64,000 nt of DNA, taken from positions 14,003 through 78,002 of the forward strand of contig JASLDM010000060.1 in assembly GCA_030151565.1 (NCBI GenBank), written 5' to 3'. This DNA comes from Flavobacterium sp. (GTDB lineage Bacteria > Bacteroidota > Bacteroidia > Flavobacteriales > Flavobacteriaceae). Position 1 is the stretch's first letter; the number at the start of each line of letters is the position of its first letter. The position numbers and the translations under genes were made by a program. The notes beneath the pieces are model-generated. The model made no database searches. It was not told the origin of the DNA and saw only the letters and a list, made by a program, of their open reading frames with translations. Positions 1 to 8,608 of this stretch are shown here, piece after piece.

Positions 1-23
1 TCGTTTCGAAGTTCAAAGATAAA

Positions 24-63
24 AAAAATCTTAACTTAAAGTAGTGTTTAAGTTAAGATTTTT
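24..63. terminator. Bidirectional terminator after ftsH
   Basis: Seventeen-base perfect inverted repeat with a 6-base loop (GTAGTG). The arms end in A/T runs, so it can stop transcription from either side. It lies just past the ftsH stop codon. Confidence 0.8.
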
Positions 64-86
64 GTAGTTAAAATTAAGGAGGTAAG

Positions 87-2024
87 TTATTCAGTTTCTG
101 TGCTTATAACTTCTTCCTCTTTATCAAAAGGTCTTTTTCCAAAAATAGTTTCTAAATCTTTTTTGAAGATTACTTCCTTCTCGCAAAGCAAGTCTGCCAA
201 TTGAACAAGTTTTTCTTTGTTATCTGATAAGATCTGTTGAGCTCTTTCATATTGACCTTCAATCAAAGCAGAAATTTCAATATCAATTGTTCTAGCAGTT
301 TCCTCAGAATATGGTTTTCCAAAATTATATTCGTTCTGACCAGACGAATCGTAATACGTTACGTTTCCAATTTTATCATTTAAACCATAGATGGTAACCA
401 TTGCTTTTGCTTGTTTCGCTACTTTTTCTAAGTCGCTTAATGCTCCAGTAGATATTTTGTCAAAAACAATCTTTTCTGCAGCTCTACCACCCATTGTAGC
501 ACACATTTCGTCTAGCATTTGTTCTGTTCTCACAATAGAGCGCTCTGCTGGTAAGTACCAAGCAGCCCCTAAACTTTGACCTCTAGGTACAATGGTAACT
601 TTTACTAATGGAGCCGCGTGTTCTAGCATCCAGCTTACTGTTGCGTGTCCAGCTTCGTGTATTGCAATAGCGTAACGTTCTTCTGGAGTGATGATTTTAT
701 TTTTCTTTTCTAAACCACCGATAATACGGTCTACGGCATCCAAGAAATCTTGCATATCAACTTCTTTCTTGTCTTTTCTAGCTGCAGTTAAAGCCGCTTC
801 GTTACAAACGTTCGCAATGTCTGCTCCTGAAAAACCAGGTGTTTGTTTTGCTAAAAAGTCTACGTCTAAGTTGTCTACTTTTTTAATGTTTCTTAAATGA
901 ACTTCAAAAATAGCCTCACGTTCTTTTACGTCTGGAAGGTCAACATAAATCTGTCTGTCAAAACGTCCAGCTCTTAAAAGGGCTTTGTCTAAAACTTCAG
1001 CTCTATTTGTTGCTGCTAAAACAATTACGTTAGTTTGAGATCCAAAACCATCCATTTCGGTAAGTAGTTGGTTTAAAGTGTTTTCTCTTTCGTCGTTAGA
1101 CCCTGAGAAGTTGCTTTTTCCACGTGCACGACCTACAGCGTCAATTTCGTCAATAAAAATAATTGCTGGTGATTTTTCTTTAGCTTGTTTGAACAAGTCA
1201 CGAACTCGTGATGCTCCAACTCCAACAAACATTTCAACAAAGTCAGATCCTGAAAGTGAGAAGAAAGGTACTTTAGCTTCACCTGCAACAGCTTTAGCTA
1301 ATAATGTTTTACCTGTACCTGGAGGTCCTACTAGTAAAGCTCCTTTAGGTATTTTTCCTCCAATAGATGTGTATTTTTCAGGGTTTTTCAAGAATTCTAC
1401 AATCTCTACAATTTCTTCTTTTGCTCCTTCTAGTCCAGCTACATCTTTAAAAGTTACTTTTACATCGTTTTTTTCATCGAATAATTTCGCTTTAGACTTT
1501 CCAATAGAGAAGATTTGGCCACCGCCACCGCCAGCACCGCCACCAGTCATTCTACGCATCATAAAAAGCCAGAAACCTATTATGATAATAATTGGTAGCA
1601 TACTAAAGAATACATCGCCCCAGTTGCTTTCTGGTTCTGATTTGTATTCATTGATTTTACCTTGAGAGGCTGCTTCATCTAATTTCTTTTGGAACAACTC
1701 AGAGTTTCCGATGTCAGTTAAAAACTGAGGACCTGTGTTGTCTTTGCCTAGGATGCTCTTTTTTTGTAATTTTTCAAATTCACTATTCTTTAAGGCATCT
1801 TCTGTAAGATATACCTTCGCAATAGAACGATTGAATTCTACTTTTTCTACATAAGAAGAATCTAAGTACTGATAAAATTTAGACAAACTCAATTGTTTTG
1901 AATCTCCAAAACTACTTCCGTTTGCCAAGAAGTTAATCACCACGATGATTACTAAAACACTTCCGTAAAGAATCCACGGATTGAATTTAGGTTTGTTGGT
2001 ATTAGGTTTGATATTTTTAGACAT
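87..2024 (-). CDS. ftsH: ATP-dependent zinc metalloprotease FtsH
   Basis: Membrane-bound AAA+ protease that unfolds and degrades misassembled membrane proteins and selected cytosolic regulators. Seen in the 645-aa protein: membrane segments at about residues 17-34 and 137-156 flanking a periplasmic domain, a glycine-rich linker (161-169), Walker A GPPGTGKT (233-240), Walker B IIFIDEID (288-295), and the zinc-binding HEAGH (456-460). Length is normal for the family. The ATG lies 26 bases after the rsfS stop, so the two genes are probably cotranscribed, an arrangement common in Bacteroidota. The promoter box in front of rsfS would then serve both. Confidence 0.97.
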   Translation of the reverse strand: MSKNIKPNTNKPKFNPWILYGSVLVIIVVINFLANGSSFGDSKQLSLSKFYQYLDSSYVEKVEFNRSIAKVYLTEDALKNSEFEKLQKKSILGKDNTGPQFLTDIGNSELFQKKLDEAASQGKINEYKSEPESNWGDVFFSMLPIIIIIGFWLFMMRRMTGGGAGGGGGQIFSIGKSKAKLFDEKNDVKVTFKDVAGLEGAKEEIVEIVEFLKNPEKYTSIGGKIPKGALLVGPPGTGKTLLAKAVAGEAKVPFFSLSGSDFVEMFVGVGASRVRDLFKQAKEKSPAIIFIDEIDAVGRARGKSNFSGSNDERENTLNQLLTEMDGFGSQTNVIVLAATNRAEVLDKALLRAGRFDRQIYVDLPDVKEREAIFEVHLRNIKKVDNLDVDFLAKQTPGFSGADIANVCNEAALTAARKDKKEVDMQDFLDAVDRIIGGLEKKNKIITPEERYAIAIHEAGHATVSWMLEHAAPLVKVTIVPRGQSLGAAWYLPAERSIVRTEQMLDEMCATMGGRAAEKIVFDKISTGALSDLEKVAKQAKAMVTIYGLNDKIGNVTYYDSSGQNEYNFGKPYSEETARTIDIEISALIEGQYERAQQILSDNKEKLVQLADLLCEKEVIFKKDLETIFGKRPFDKEEEVISTETE

Positions 2025-2050
2025 GAAGTATGTTTAAAATTAATGAAGTT

Positions 2051-2422
2051 TTAATATTGGGTATTGATCACCGTAGTTTTGGCGTCGCCCCAAAGGCTTT
2101 CGATTCTATAATATTCACGAATATTTTTTTGAAATACGTGAACCACTATGTTTACATAATCCATTAATATCCATTCTGCATTTTCTTGACCTTCTACGTG
2201 CCAAGGTTTGTCGTGTAATTCTTTTGATACTATTTTCTGTACAGAAGAGGCAATTGCATTAACTTGTGTATTTGATTTTCCATCGCAAATAATGAAATAG
2301 TCACAAGGTGTGTTGTCGATTGCTCTTAAATCAAGAATATTGATATTTTCTCCTTTTACTTCCTCGATCCCTTTTATGATATTTGCTAGTAAATCGTCGT
2401 TGTTGATGTTTTTAACTGTCAT
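2051..2422 (-). CDS. rsfS: Ribosomal silencing factor RsfS
   Basis: RsfS (Iojap/YbeB family) binds ribosomal protein uL14 and blocks joining of the subunits when nutrients are short. The 123-aa protein has the family pattern throughout: a central stretch with CDYFIICDGKSNTQVNAIA, then PWHVEGQENAEWILMDY and a C-terminal REYYRIESLWGDA. Length is typical. It is the first gene of a probable rsfS-ftsH operon and is divergent from birA. A minus-strand TAACTTTG box at 2444-2451 lies about 22 bases before the ATG. Confidence 0.95.
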   Translation of the reverse strand: MTVKNINNDDLLANIIKGIEEVKGENINILDLRAIDNTPCDYFIICDGKSNTQVNAIASSVQKIVSKELHDKPWHVEGQENAEWILMDYVNIVVHVFQKNIREYYRIESLWGDAKTTVINTQY

Positions 2423-2443
2423 TTATTTTTTATGTATTTTTAC

Positions 2444-2451
2444 AAAGTTAT
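2444..2451 (-). promoter_or_regulatory. Promoter -7 box for rsfS-ftsH
   Basis: TAACTTTG on the minus strand matches the Bacteroidota -7 consensus TAnnTTTG and is correctly placed upstream of the rsfS ATG. No clear -33 TTG was found at the usual spacing. Confidence 0.65.
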
Positions 2452-2463
2452 CATTTTTGTAGC

Positions 2464-2471
2464 TAATTTTG
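2464..2471 (+). promoter_or_regulatory. Promoter -7 box for birA
   Basis: TAATTTTG on the plus strand matches TAnnTTTG and lies 46 bases before the birA ATG. It sits 12 bases from the opposing rsfS box, so the two divergent promoters nearly overlap. Confidence 0.5.
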
Positions 2472-2517
2472 GTATCAAATATATGAATCACTTCTAATTA
2501 TTCCACATTTATTTCTA

Positions 2518-3249
2518 ATGAATATTATCAAACTCGATGCCATAGGTTCTACGAATGTTTATTTAAAGGATTTATTGTCACATCAAAACTTATCAAACTT
2601 CACGGTTGTCATCACTGAAAGTCAAACAGATGGTAAAGGACAGCGCGGTTCTAAATGGAGTTCGGAGAAGGGTAGTAATCTAACGTTTAGTGTGTTAATG
2701 AAGAATCTTTTGTTGGATATAGCTTCTATTTATGATCTGAATGTATTGGTTGCTTTAAGCGTTCTTAAGGCTGTGAAAAAAGAAGGAATTGGTACGGGGC
2801 GTATCAAATGGCCTAACGACATTTTGGCAGGTAATAAAAAAATTGGCGGGATATTAATTGAAAATATTATAAAATCTGACGGAGAAATTCTTTCGATTGT
2901 TGGAATTGGATTAAATGTTAATCAAAAAGATTTTAGTGAATTTCCTCAAGCGAGTTCGTTAGCGGTTCAGTTAGGGAGAAACTTTGACAAAGAAGATTTG
3001 TTCTATAAAATATTGGAAAATCTTTATTTCTATTTCAACGCTCTTAGGAATGGAGGCAAACGTGCAATCTGGAAAGAGTATCATGAACATTTATATAAAA
3101 TAAATACGCCTATGGCTTTTGAATTGCCTAATGGGTATCGATTTATGGGCATTATACAAGAAGTCAACCAAGAAGGAGCTCTATTGGTGAAGCTTGAAAA
3201 TGATACGATTGAAAAGTTTTATATGAAAGAAGTAAAAATGCTTTATTAA
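2518..3249 (+). CDS. birA: Biotin--[acetyl-CoA-carboxylase] ligase
   Basis: Makes biotinyl-AMP and transfers biotin to the carrier lysine of acetyl-CoA and other carboxylases. The 243-aa protein has the nucleotide-binding GKGQRGSKW stretch (about 39-47) and the KWPNDI motif (97-102) followed by KKIGGILIE. There is no N-terminal winged-helix domain, so it is the catalytic-only (class I) type and should not act as a repressor. It is divergent from rsfS-ftsH, a neighbourhood often conserved in this phylum. A short C-terminal SH3-like domain is consistent with residues after about 200. Confidence 0.94.
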   Translation: MNIIKLDAIGSTNVYLKDLLSHQNLSNFTVVITESQTDGKGQRGSKWSSEKGSNLTFSVLMKNLLLDIASIYDLNVLVALSVLKAVKKEGIGTGRIKWPNDILAGNKKIGGILIENIIKSDGEILSIVGIGLNVNQKDFSEFPQASSLAVQLGRNFDKEDLFYKILENLYFYFNALRNGGKRAIWKEYHEHLYKINTPMAFELPNGYRFMGIIQEVNQEGALLVKLENDTIEKFYMKEVKMLY

Positions 3250-3260
3250 AAATAAAGCAT

Positions 3261-3731
3261 TTATTTAGTTTCCTTGAATTGGAGCGATATTGAATTCATA
3301 CAATAACGCATACCAGTTGTTTCGGCAGGTCCGTCGTTAAACACGTGGCCCAAGTGACTTTGGCAGTTTGAGCACACTACTTCTGTGCGTAGCATCCCGT
3401 GAGAGCGATCTTCTATGTAAGAAACCGATCCCTTTAGGGCTTCATCAAAAGAAGGCCAACCACAATGTGCGTTGAATTTAGTTTCAGAGTTAAAAAGTTT
3501 TTGTCCACAACCTTTGCAATGATAACTTCCTTCAGAATCAAAGTCATTGTATTCTCCTGTAAACGGACGTTCAGTTCCCTTTTGTCTTAACACGTAGTAT
3601 TCTTCGGGAGTTAATTTTTCCTCCCAATCTTTTTCTGTAAACTCTTGCATTACTTTATCGTTTTTTACGGAACTGTTTTTGCACGCTCCTAGAAAGATTA
3701 AAGATATTAAAAAAATATAGCGTAGTAACAT
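3261..3731 (-). CDS. msrB: Peptide-methionine (R)-S-oxide reductase, lipoprotein form
   Basis: Reduces methionine-R-sulfoxide in damaged proteins. The 156-aa protein carries a lipoprotein signal with a lipobox ending in Cys17 (LGAC), so it is predicted to repair envelope proteins rather than cytosolic ones. The zinc site is C72-C75 and C120-C123, the likely resolving Cys is C90 in HCGWPSF, and the catalytic Cys is C144 in RYCMNS. Its ATG overlaps the stop of the upstream hydrolase by one base (TAATG), so translation is probably coupled. No SelenoMsrB or MsrA fusion is present. Confidence 0.94.
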   Translation of the reverse strand: MLLRYIFLISLIFLGACKNSSVKNDKVMQEFTEKDWEEKLTPEEYYVLRQKGTERPFTGEYNDFDSEGSYHCKGCGQKLFNSETKFNAHCGWPSFDEALKGSVSYIEDRSHGMLRTEVVCSNCQSHLGHVFNDGPAETTGMRYCMNSISLQFKETK

Positions 3732-4594
3732 TATTCTGATAGGAATGAACGAATGTTTGCGATTACTTTTTTATCGCCCAATATTTTTCTGTGTCCTAGC
3801 TTTTTGGTGATCATTAACTGGCCTAGTGACAGATTCTGATAGATGTTATGGGCTGCTTTTACAGGAACATCTTTATCATCTTCGTCATGAATTACCAATA
3901 CTGGGATTTTTACATTCTTAGCCGCTTCGTGTACGCAATAGCTTGCCATAGTTTGGTTAAACTGCTCTTCAAAGCGCTTTTTCATTTTATCAGCAACTAC
4001 TTGTTTAAGTTCAAGTTGTTTAACAAAATCATCTATAATGTCTTCAACAACATCGCCACTTCCTAAAAGGACAGCCTTCTTAGCTTTTAGTCCTTGGTTT
4101 AAAGCATTCATGGTTGTCATTCCGCCTAAGGAGTGCCCGATTACCAAGTCAAAAGGGCCGTATTTCTTTTCCAAAGCAAAGCAAGTAGCAATGAATTCGG
4201 TCATATTTGTTTTGCTTTTAGGTGCTTTACCGTGGCCAGGTGCATCAAAGCTAATTGTTGAATAACCTTGCTCTAGTAGCATATTGGCAATAGTAACTAA
4301 TTGCGTTCCTCTACCATTCCAACCGTGTATTAATAGTGCTTTTTTTGAGCTTGAGCCATAGTGATAAGCAACTATGTCTTTGTTTATTGATGGTACGTGT
4401 ACTTTGGTTTGACTACTGTTTTCCAGCATTTCCAATTCTCTTTTAGGAGTTTTGAATTTTAATGGCGTGATAAATAGGTTTTGAGCAAATGAGGTTGCCC
4501 AGTTAGTAGAGAAAAACTGTATAAATTGGCCTAAATGGATGATAGATTTAGGTATTTCTAACGATTGTTGATGGCCGTTTTTTTCCGGTTGCAT
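3731..4594 (-). CDS. Alpha/beta hydrolase of unknown substrate
   Basis: A 287-aa protein with an alpha/beta hydrolase core: oxyanion region HGWNG (about 90-94), DAPGHG, nucleophile Ser155 in GHSLGG, an acidic stretch IHDEDDKD and the catalytic His in LGHRK near the C-terminus. There is no signal peptide, although residues 20-45 are rather hydrophobic. The longest ORF would start at a TTG at 4612, but the TACTTTTG promoter box at 4610-4617 overlaps that codon, so the ATG at 4594 is chosen. It is translationally coupled to msrB. The substrate cannot be told. Confidence 0.85.
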   Translation of the reverse strand: MQPEKNGHQQSLEIPKSIIHLGQFIQFFSTNWATSFAQNLFITPLKFKTPKRELEMLENSSQTKVHVPSINKDIVAYHYGSSSKKALLIHGWNGRGTQLVTIANMLLEQGYSTISFDAPGHGKAPKSKTNMTEFIATCFALEKKYGPFDLVIGHSLGGMTTMNALNQGLKAKKAVLLGSGDVVEDIIDDFVKQLELKQVVADKMKKRFEEQFNQTMASYCVHEAAKNVKIPVLVIHDEDDKDVPVKAAHNIYQNLSLGQLMITKKLGHRKILGDKKVIANIRSFLSE

Positions 4595-4609
4595 GGTACT
4601 TATTTTTGA

Positions 4610-4617
4610 CAAAAGTA
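4610..4617 (-). promoter_or_regulatory. Promoter -7 box for hydrolase-msrB
   Basis: TACTTTTG on the minus strand fits TAnnTTTG. Transcription would begin at about 4603, giving a leader of roughly 10 bases before the ATG at 4594. Confidence 0.6.
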
Positions 4618-4625
4618 CACAAAAA

Positions 4626-4653
4626 AAACAGGAACCATTTGTGTTTCCTGTTT
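4626..4653 (-). terminator. Orphan minus-strand terminator-like hairpin
   Basis: Nine-base stem (AAACAGGAA/TTCCTGTTT) with a 10-base loop, followed on the minus strand by eight T. It lies between two divergent genes and just upstream of the hydrolase promoter box, with no minus-strand gene before it to terminate. Confidence 0.5.
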
Positions 4654-4660
4654 GTAAATA

Positions 4661-4691
4661 TTGTGAGTTACTTTTTTTAATACTATTTTTG
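4661..4691 (+). promoter_or_regulatory. Promoter for M48 protease gene
   Basis: TTG at 4661-4663, a 20-base spacer and TATTTTTG at 4684-4691 make a near-ideal Bacteroidota -33/-7 promoter. The ATG follows 16 bases after the -7 box. Confidence 0.75.
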
Positions 4692-4707
4692 ACTTAAAAA
4701 ATAGAAG

Positions 4708-5517
4708 ATGAAGAAAATTTTGTTTAGCGCTTTAATTGCTGCTATGGTAATGTCGTGTGCGACTAATCCTTTCACGGGATCTAAAACAATGGCTTTGGTA
4801 AGTGATAGTTCCTTATTTCCAACTTCTTTTCAACAATATGACTCTTTCTTGAAAGAACATAAAGTTATAAAAGGTACAAAAGATGCACAACGTGTTGAAG
4901 TTGTAGGGAAAAGAATCAAAGAAGCAGCGGAAAAATGGTTAAATGCTAACGGATATAAAGGGTATTTAGATGGGTATCGTTGGGATTATAACTTGGTTGA
5001 TGATAAAGAAGTAAATGCTTGGTGTATGCCTGGTGGTAAAATTGTTTTTTATACAGGTATTTTACCAATCTGTCAAGATGATGCGGGAATTGCAACTGTA
5101 ATGGGGCACGAAGTAGCGCACGCATTAGCAAATCACGGACAGCAACGTATGAGTGCTAGTATGCTTCAGGGAGCAGGAGCAGAGATATTGGATGCAGCAA
5201 CTTCAGGTAAAACTTCGGAAACAAAACAATTGTTTCAGATGGCATACGGAGGTGGTTCACAAGTTTTAGGTATGCTTCCTTTTAGCAGAAAGCACGAAAC
5301 TGAAGCAGATAAAATCGGACTTACTTTAATGGCTATCGCGGGATACAATCCTGAAACGGCTGTTGCTTTCTGGTCAAGAATGGCTGCAAATTCAGGTGGT
5401 GGTGATGGTTCTGATTTCTTGAGTACACACCCAAGTAACCAATCAAGAATTGCTAATTTACAGAAATTAATACCTGAAGCTAGGGCTGAAGCTGCTAAGT
5501 TTGGGGTTAAGTTTTAA
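4708..5517 (+). CDS. M48 family zinc metalloprotease lipoprotein
   Basis: A 269-aa protein with a lipoprotein signal (Cys17 in MSC) and the zinc-protease motif HEVAH at 134-138. The distal acidic zinc ligand falls in the KHETEAD segment (196-201). It resembles the LoiP/YggG group of envelope M48 peptidases that degrade misfolded outer-membrane proteins; that role is inferred from the family. It is single-copy here and has its own strong promoter and terminator, so it is monocistronic. Confidence 0.92.
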   Translation: MKKILFSALIAAMVMSCATNPFTGSKTMALVSDSSLFPTSFQQYDSFLKEHKVIKGTKDAQRVEVVGKRIKEAAEKWLNANGYKGYLDGYRWDYNLVDDKEVNAWCMPGGKIVFYTGILPICQDDAGIATVMGHEVAHALANHGQQRMSASMLQGAGAEILDAATSGKTSETKQLFQMAYGGGSQVLGMLPFSRKHETEADKIGLTLMAIAGYNPETAVAFWSRMAANSGGGDGSDFLSTHPSNQSRIANLQKLIPEARAEAAKFGVKF

Positions 5518-5526
5518 TTCTATCAT

Positions 5527-5552
5527 AAAGCTGTCGTTTAGACAGCTTTTTT
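5527..5552 (+). terminator. Terminator after M48 protease gene
   Basis: AAAGCTGTC/GACAGCTTT stem with a 5-base loop and a T run. Confidence 0.8.
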
Positions 5553-5563
5553 AATGACTCAAT

Positions 5564-6868
5564 ATGCAGAAATTTACAAAAGGGGATAAGAAAGTGCTTC
5601 ACGCTTGGGCTTTTTATGATTGGGCTAATTCGGTGTATGCGTTGGTGATCTCGTCGTCGATTTTTCCACTTTATTATGGCGCATTGTTTCGAGCCCAAGA
5701 CTTGGATTCTTATCCAATATTTGGAATGGAAATAAGAAGCGAATCTATCGTGAGTTACGTTACAGCCTTAGGGTTTCTGTTGATAGCAATTGGCTCTCCT
5801 TTTTTATCGGGAATAGCAGATTACTTAGGTACAAAGAAGTTTTTTTTAAAGCTTTTTTGTTGGGTAGGATCTTTGTCTTGTATGTTATTATATTTTTTTT
5901 CTTTGGAAAATTTGGTACTAAGTTTATTTGTTTATATGATGGCTTTGATCGGTTTTTGGGGAAGTTTAGTTTTTTATAATTCGTATTTGCCAGATATTGC
6001 TTTTCCAGAACAGCAAGATAAATTAAGTGCCAAAGGCTATGGATTAGGGTATGTTGGAAGTGTAATATTACTCTTGATCAACCTTGTAATGTTGCTAAAG
6101 TATGAGTCGTTTGGATTTGAATCCGAATTGGATGCTATGCGTGTTTCGTTTGTAATGGTTGGTATATGGTGGTTAGGCTTTAGTCAGTATACCTATAAGT
6201 ATCTTCCCGATTTTAAGAATAGTAACAAGATTACTTCAGCCGTATTTTTGTCAGGATTCAAAGAGTTGCAAAAAGTATGGCAAATGCTATCTTCACATTT
6301 AGTATTGAAAAAATATTTGGCTGCCTTTTTTGTATACAGTATGGCCGTGCAAACCGTAATGATTATTGCTGTATATTTTGGAGAAAAAGAAGTGGCTTGG
6401 ACAAGTGATAGTCAGCGTACTTCGGGGTTGATTATCAGTATTTTGCTAATTCAGCTAATAGCGATATTAGGAGCTTATTTAACCTCCTTACTTTCTTCTA
6501 AAATTGGAAATATCAATACTTTGGTTGTAATTAATGTTTTGTGGATATTAATCTGTGTATACGCCTTTTTTGTTGTAACACCGGAAGAGTTTTATCTAAC
6601 AGCTGGATTTGTAGGATTGGTTATGGGAGGCATACAGTCGCTTTCAAGATCTACTTACTCTAAGTTGTTGCCTGAAACCAAGGATACTACTTCTTTTTTT
6701 AGTTTCTATGATGTGACAGAAAAAATAGGAATTGTTATAGGTATGTTCTTATATGGATACATTGCAGATATAACGGGAAAAATGCAAAATGCTATTTTGT
6801 TTTTAATTGTATTTTTTGTTGTTGGAGTTTTTCTCTTGTTGCGAATTCCTAAAAAGAGTAGAATTTAA
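5564..6868 (+). CDS. MFS transporter, UMF1/Atg22-like
   Basis: A 434-aa integral membrane protein with about 12 hydrophobic segments. The N-terminal AWAFYDWANSVYALVI signature is diagnostic of the UMF1 (Atg22-like) branch of the major facilitator superfamily. The substrate is not known; eukaryotic Atg22 exports amino acids from vacuoles, but this should not be carried over directly. The start ATG lies 11 bases after the preceding terminator. No promoter box is obvious, so either transcription reads through or an atypical promoter is used. Confidence 0.88.
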   Translation: MQKFTKGDKKVLHAWAFYDWANSVYALVISSSIFPLYYGALFRAQDLDSYPIFGMEIRSESIVSYVTALGFLLIAIGSPFLSGIADYLGTKKFFLKLFCWVGSLSCMLLYFFSLENLVLSLFVYMMALIGFWGSLVFYNSYLPDIAFPEQQDKLSAKGYGLGYVGSVILLLINLVMLLKYESFGFESELDAMRVSFVMVGIWWLGFSQYTYKYLPDFKNSNKITSAVFLSGFKELQKVWQMLSSHLVLKKYLAAFFVYSMAVQTVMIIAVYFGEKEVAWTSDSQRTSGLIISILLIQLIAILGAYLTSLLSSKIGNINTLVVINVLWILICVYAFFVVTPEEFYLTAGFVGLVMGGIQSLSRSTYSKLLPETKDTTSFFSFYDVTEKIGIVIGMFLYGYIADITGKMQNAILFLIVFFVVGVFLLLRIPKKSRI

Positions 6869-6974
6869 ACAAAATTCGAATTTAAATTTAAATAAAAAAA
6901 AATGTAGTTGGGGTTAGTGTAAAAAAGATTCGGATATTTTCAGGATATTTAACATAATTTTTATTGAAATTATA

Positions 6975-6982
6975 TATATTTG
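6975..6982 (+). promoter_or_regulatory. Promoter -7 box before unknown lipoprotein
   Basis: TATATTTG, 28 bases before the ATG of the next gene, fits TAnnTTTG. Confidence 0.6.
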
Positions 6983-7010
6983 ACACCGCACTACCAAATC
7001 AGATCAAATT

Positions 7011-7886
7011 ATGAAAAAAACAGCACTATTGCTATCTTTTTGCTTCGCATTGATAAGCTTCTCTATGTTGACATCATGTGATGAAGAGTCGATTGAAGAA
7101 GTATTACTAAATCCAGAACTTGTTGGTGAGTCCATCGTTAGAGTTCAGGCGAATGATACTTTAATTATTAGAAAAAATATCATTGGACTCGTAAATCAAG
7201 AAGGTAAATTTACTTTTAAAGTTGATTTAGAAGGCGGAGACTTTTTAGTTATAAATACAGAAATGTTTGAAAAAGGGGCATATCCTACAAACATAAATGT
7301 AGCAAGTTATTTTTATGCAGATTTGCAAGATAACGGATACTCTATCAATATTAAACAACCTGAGTTTTTAACAGGGCTTATTAAAATTGAGTCGATTAAT
7401 AAAGTGGCTCACGTTTTAGACGGTAGCTTTAAATTTAAAATATACCCTCCGGCAGAGAATTCTTTAAATTTAAGACCGTTTACTATTGAAGGAGATTTTG
7501 AAAACTTAAAATATGCGCGTGCTGAGCAAGAATATTTTGAAGCGATGCTAAATGGTGTGAAATATAAAAACAATGCACAAAGCGCTCGAGTAGTTGAAAA
7601 TACTATAGAAGTGAAAGCAGTAAATAGTTTGACTGAGGAAGATTTAGTATTGACTTTTTCAAAAGATATCGAAGTAGGTACTTATGGAGGACAGTCTTTT
7701 ACAGGAATGTATAAATCGACTGCAGGTGTAGTTTATACTACTTTTGAAGATTTAGGTCCCAATGTATTGCGTGTTAAATCTAACAACGGTAGTAAAATTG
7801 ATGCAACTTTTTCAATGAAGTTGAGAAGTGCAACCGGAAATGTAATTGAAATAAACCAAGGGGAATTTAAATTGACTTACAATTAA
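7011..7886 (+). CDS. Lipoprotein of unknown function
   Basis: A 291-aa protein with a lipobox ending at Cys23 (MLTSC), so it is predicted to be attached to an envelope membrane. The mature part is rich in alternating hydrophobic residues and looks beta-stranded. The second half (about 185-290), with EYFEAMLNGVKYKN and a closing GEFKLTY strand, resembles the small beta domains seen in many flavobacterial lipoproteins. I do not recognise the family with confidence. It is monocistronic, with its own promoter box and strong terminator. Confidence 0.75.
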   Translation: MKKTALLLSFCFALISFSMLTSCDEESIEEVLLNPELVGESIVRVQANDTLIIRKNIIGLVNQEGKFTFKVDLEGGDFLVINTEMFEKGAYPTNINVASYFYADLQDNGYSINIKQPEFLTGLIKIESINKVAHVLDGSFKFKIYPPAENSLNLRPFTIEGDFENLKYARAEQEYFEAMLNGVKYKNNAQSARVVENTIEVKAVNSLTEEDLVLTFSKDIEVGTYGGQSFTGMYKSTAGVVYTTFEDLGPNVLRVKSNNGSKIDATFSMKLRSATGNVIEINQGEFKLTYN

Positions 7887-7910
7887 TTATACTTGTGTTT
7901 TAAAATAAAG

Positions 7911-7943
7911 AAAAGCCCACAACTACAATGTGGGCTTTTTTTA
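7911..7943 (+). terminator. Terminator after unknown lipoprotein gene
   Basis: AAGCCCACA/TGTGGGCTT stem followed by seven T. Confidence 0.85.
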
Positions 7944-8608
7944 TATTCAAAAATTAGGGTTTGATAGCGTGCTATTTCTAATTCGAAAATACTGTCAATT
8001 TGCATGTAAATCGAAGGGAGATCGTGATAAAAGTGATTGTTTTGGCCTCAAATGCACTAAAAAACGATGTTTTTTTAGAGATAAATCTTTGTAAACCCCT
8101 GTAAACCCCGATGTTTTTGGAGGTTTACGCTACATTTGTTCGCAATTGCCTCGTATGTGTCTCGTAATTACTACACCAAAAAGTCATTTTTGCGAAACAA
8201 TTACGACTTAATTAGGACCTAAATTGAGATTTATAGTTTTATAAGTCCTTTATTCATAGTGTTTTGGCTGAATAAAGTGAGTTTTGAAATAAGCTTTTAT
8301 TTTTTTTGAGGTTGTTTTTTGAATGAATAAAAAGGAAGATTCTTTTGCTTGTGCATCTGATAATTAGCATCTGATTTTCTTGACTATTGTCTAATAATGT
8401 AAAAACCTCACTTTTTATTAGTTGCTTTATTTTTAGTTTCAAGTGTTTTTTATTCAAACTTTTTTAATGGCATAGTGATTGCCTAATAGTAAGTAGCAAA
8501 AATTAAAAGAAAGTTAATCGGCATTGATAGACAGTTACTTATGTTTTTAAAAGAAATATAGAAGACTCTTTTTTACAATGTTGATGACAAAATGACTTAA
8601 AAAATACT
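7944..8608. other. Gene-free stretch with short repeats
   Basis: I see no credible gene on either strand in these 665 bases. The only longer frame (8254-8457, minus) starts at TTG and has no family pattern. The stretch holds a tandem pair GTAAACCCC (8091-8099, 8101-8109) facing an inverted GGTTTAC (8122-8128). It also holds a 9-base inverted repeat CTTTATTCA/TGAATAAAG (8248-8256, 8269-8277), a second pair AAAGTGAG/CTCACTTT (8274-8281, 8407-8414), and a direct repeat GCATCTGAT (8353-8361, 8367-8375). It may be a decayed insertion or a long regulatory leader of lon; neither is shown. Confidence 0.5.

Noticed and set aside
1078..1665. 195-aa plus-strand frame
   Set aside because: It is the antisense shadow of ftsH, with proline-rich low-complexity runs opposite the glycine-rich linker and no family pattern.
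8091..8128. Tandem GTAAACCCC units as a CRISPR or iteron array
   Set aside because: Only two direct copies, 10 bases apart with no spacers and no replication or cas genes nearby.
8254..8457. 67-aa minus-strand frame in the gap before lon
   Set aside because: It starts at TTG, is lysine-rich AT-driven sequence, has no promoter box and no recognisable domain.
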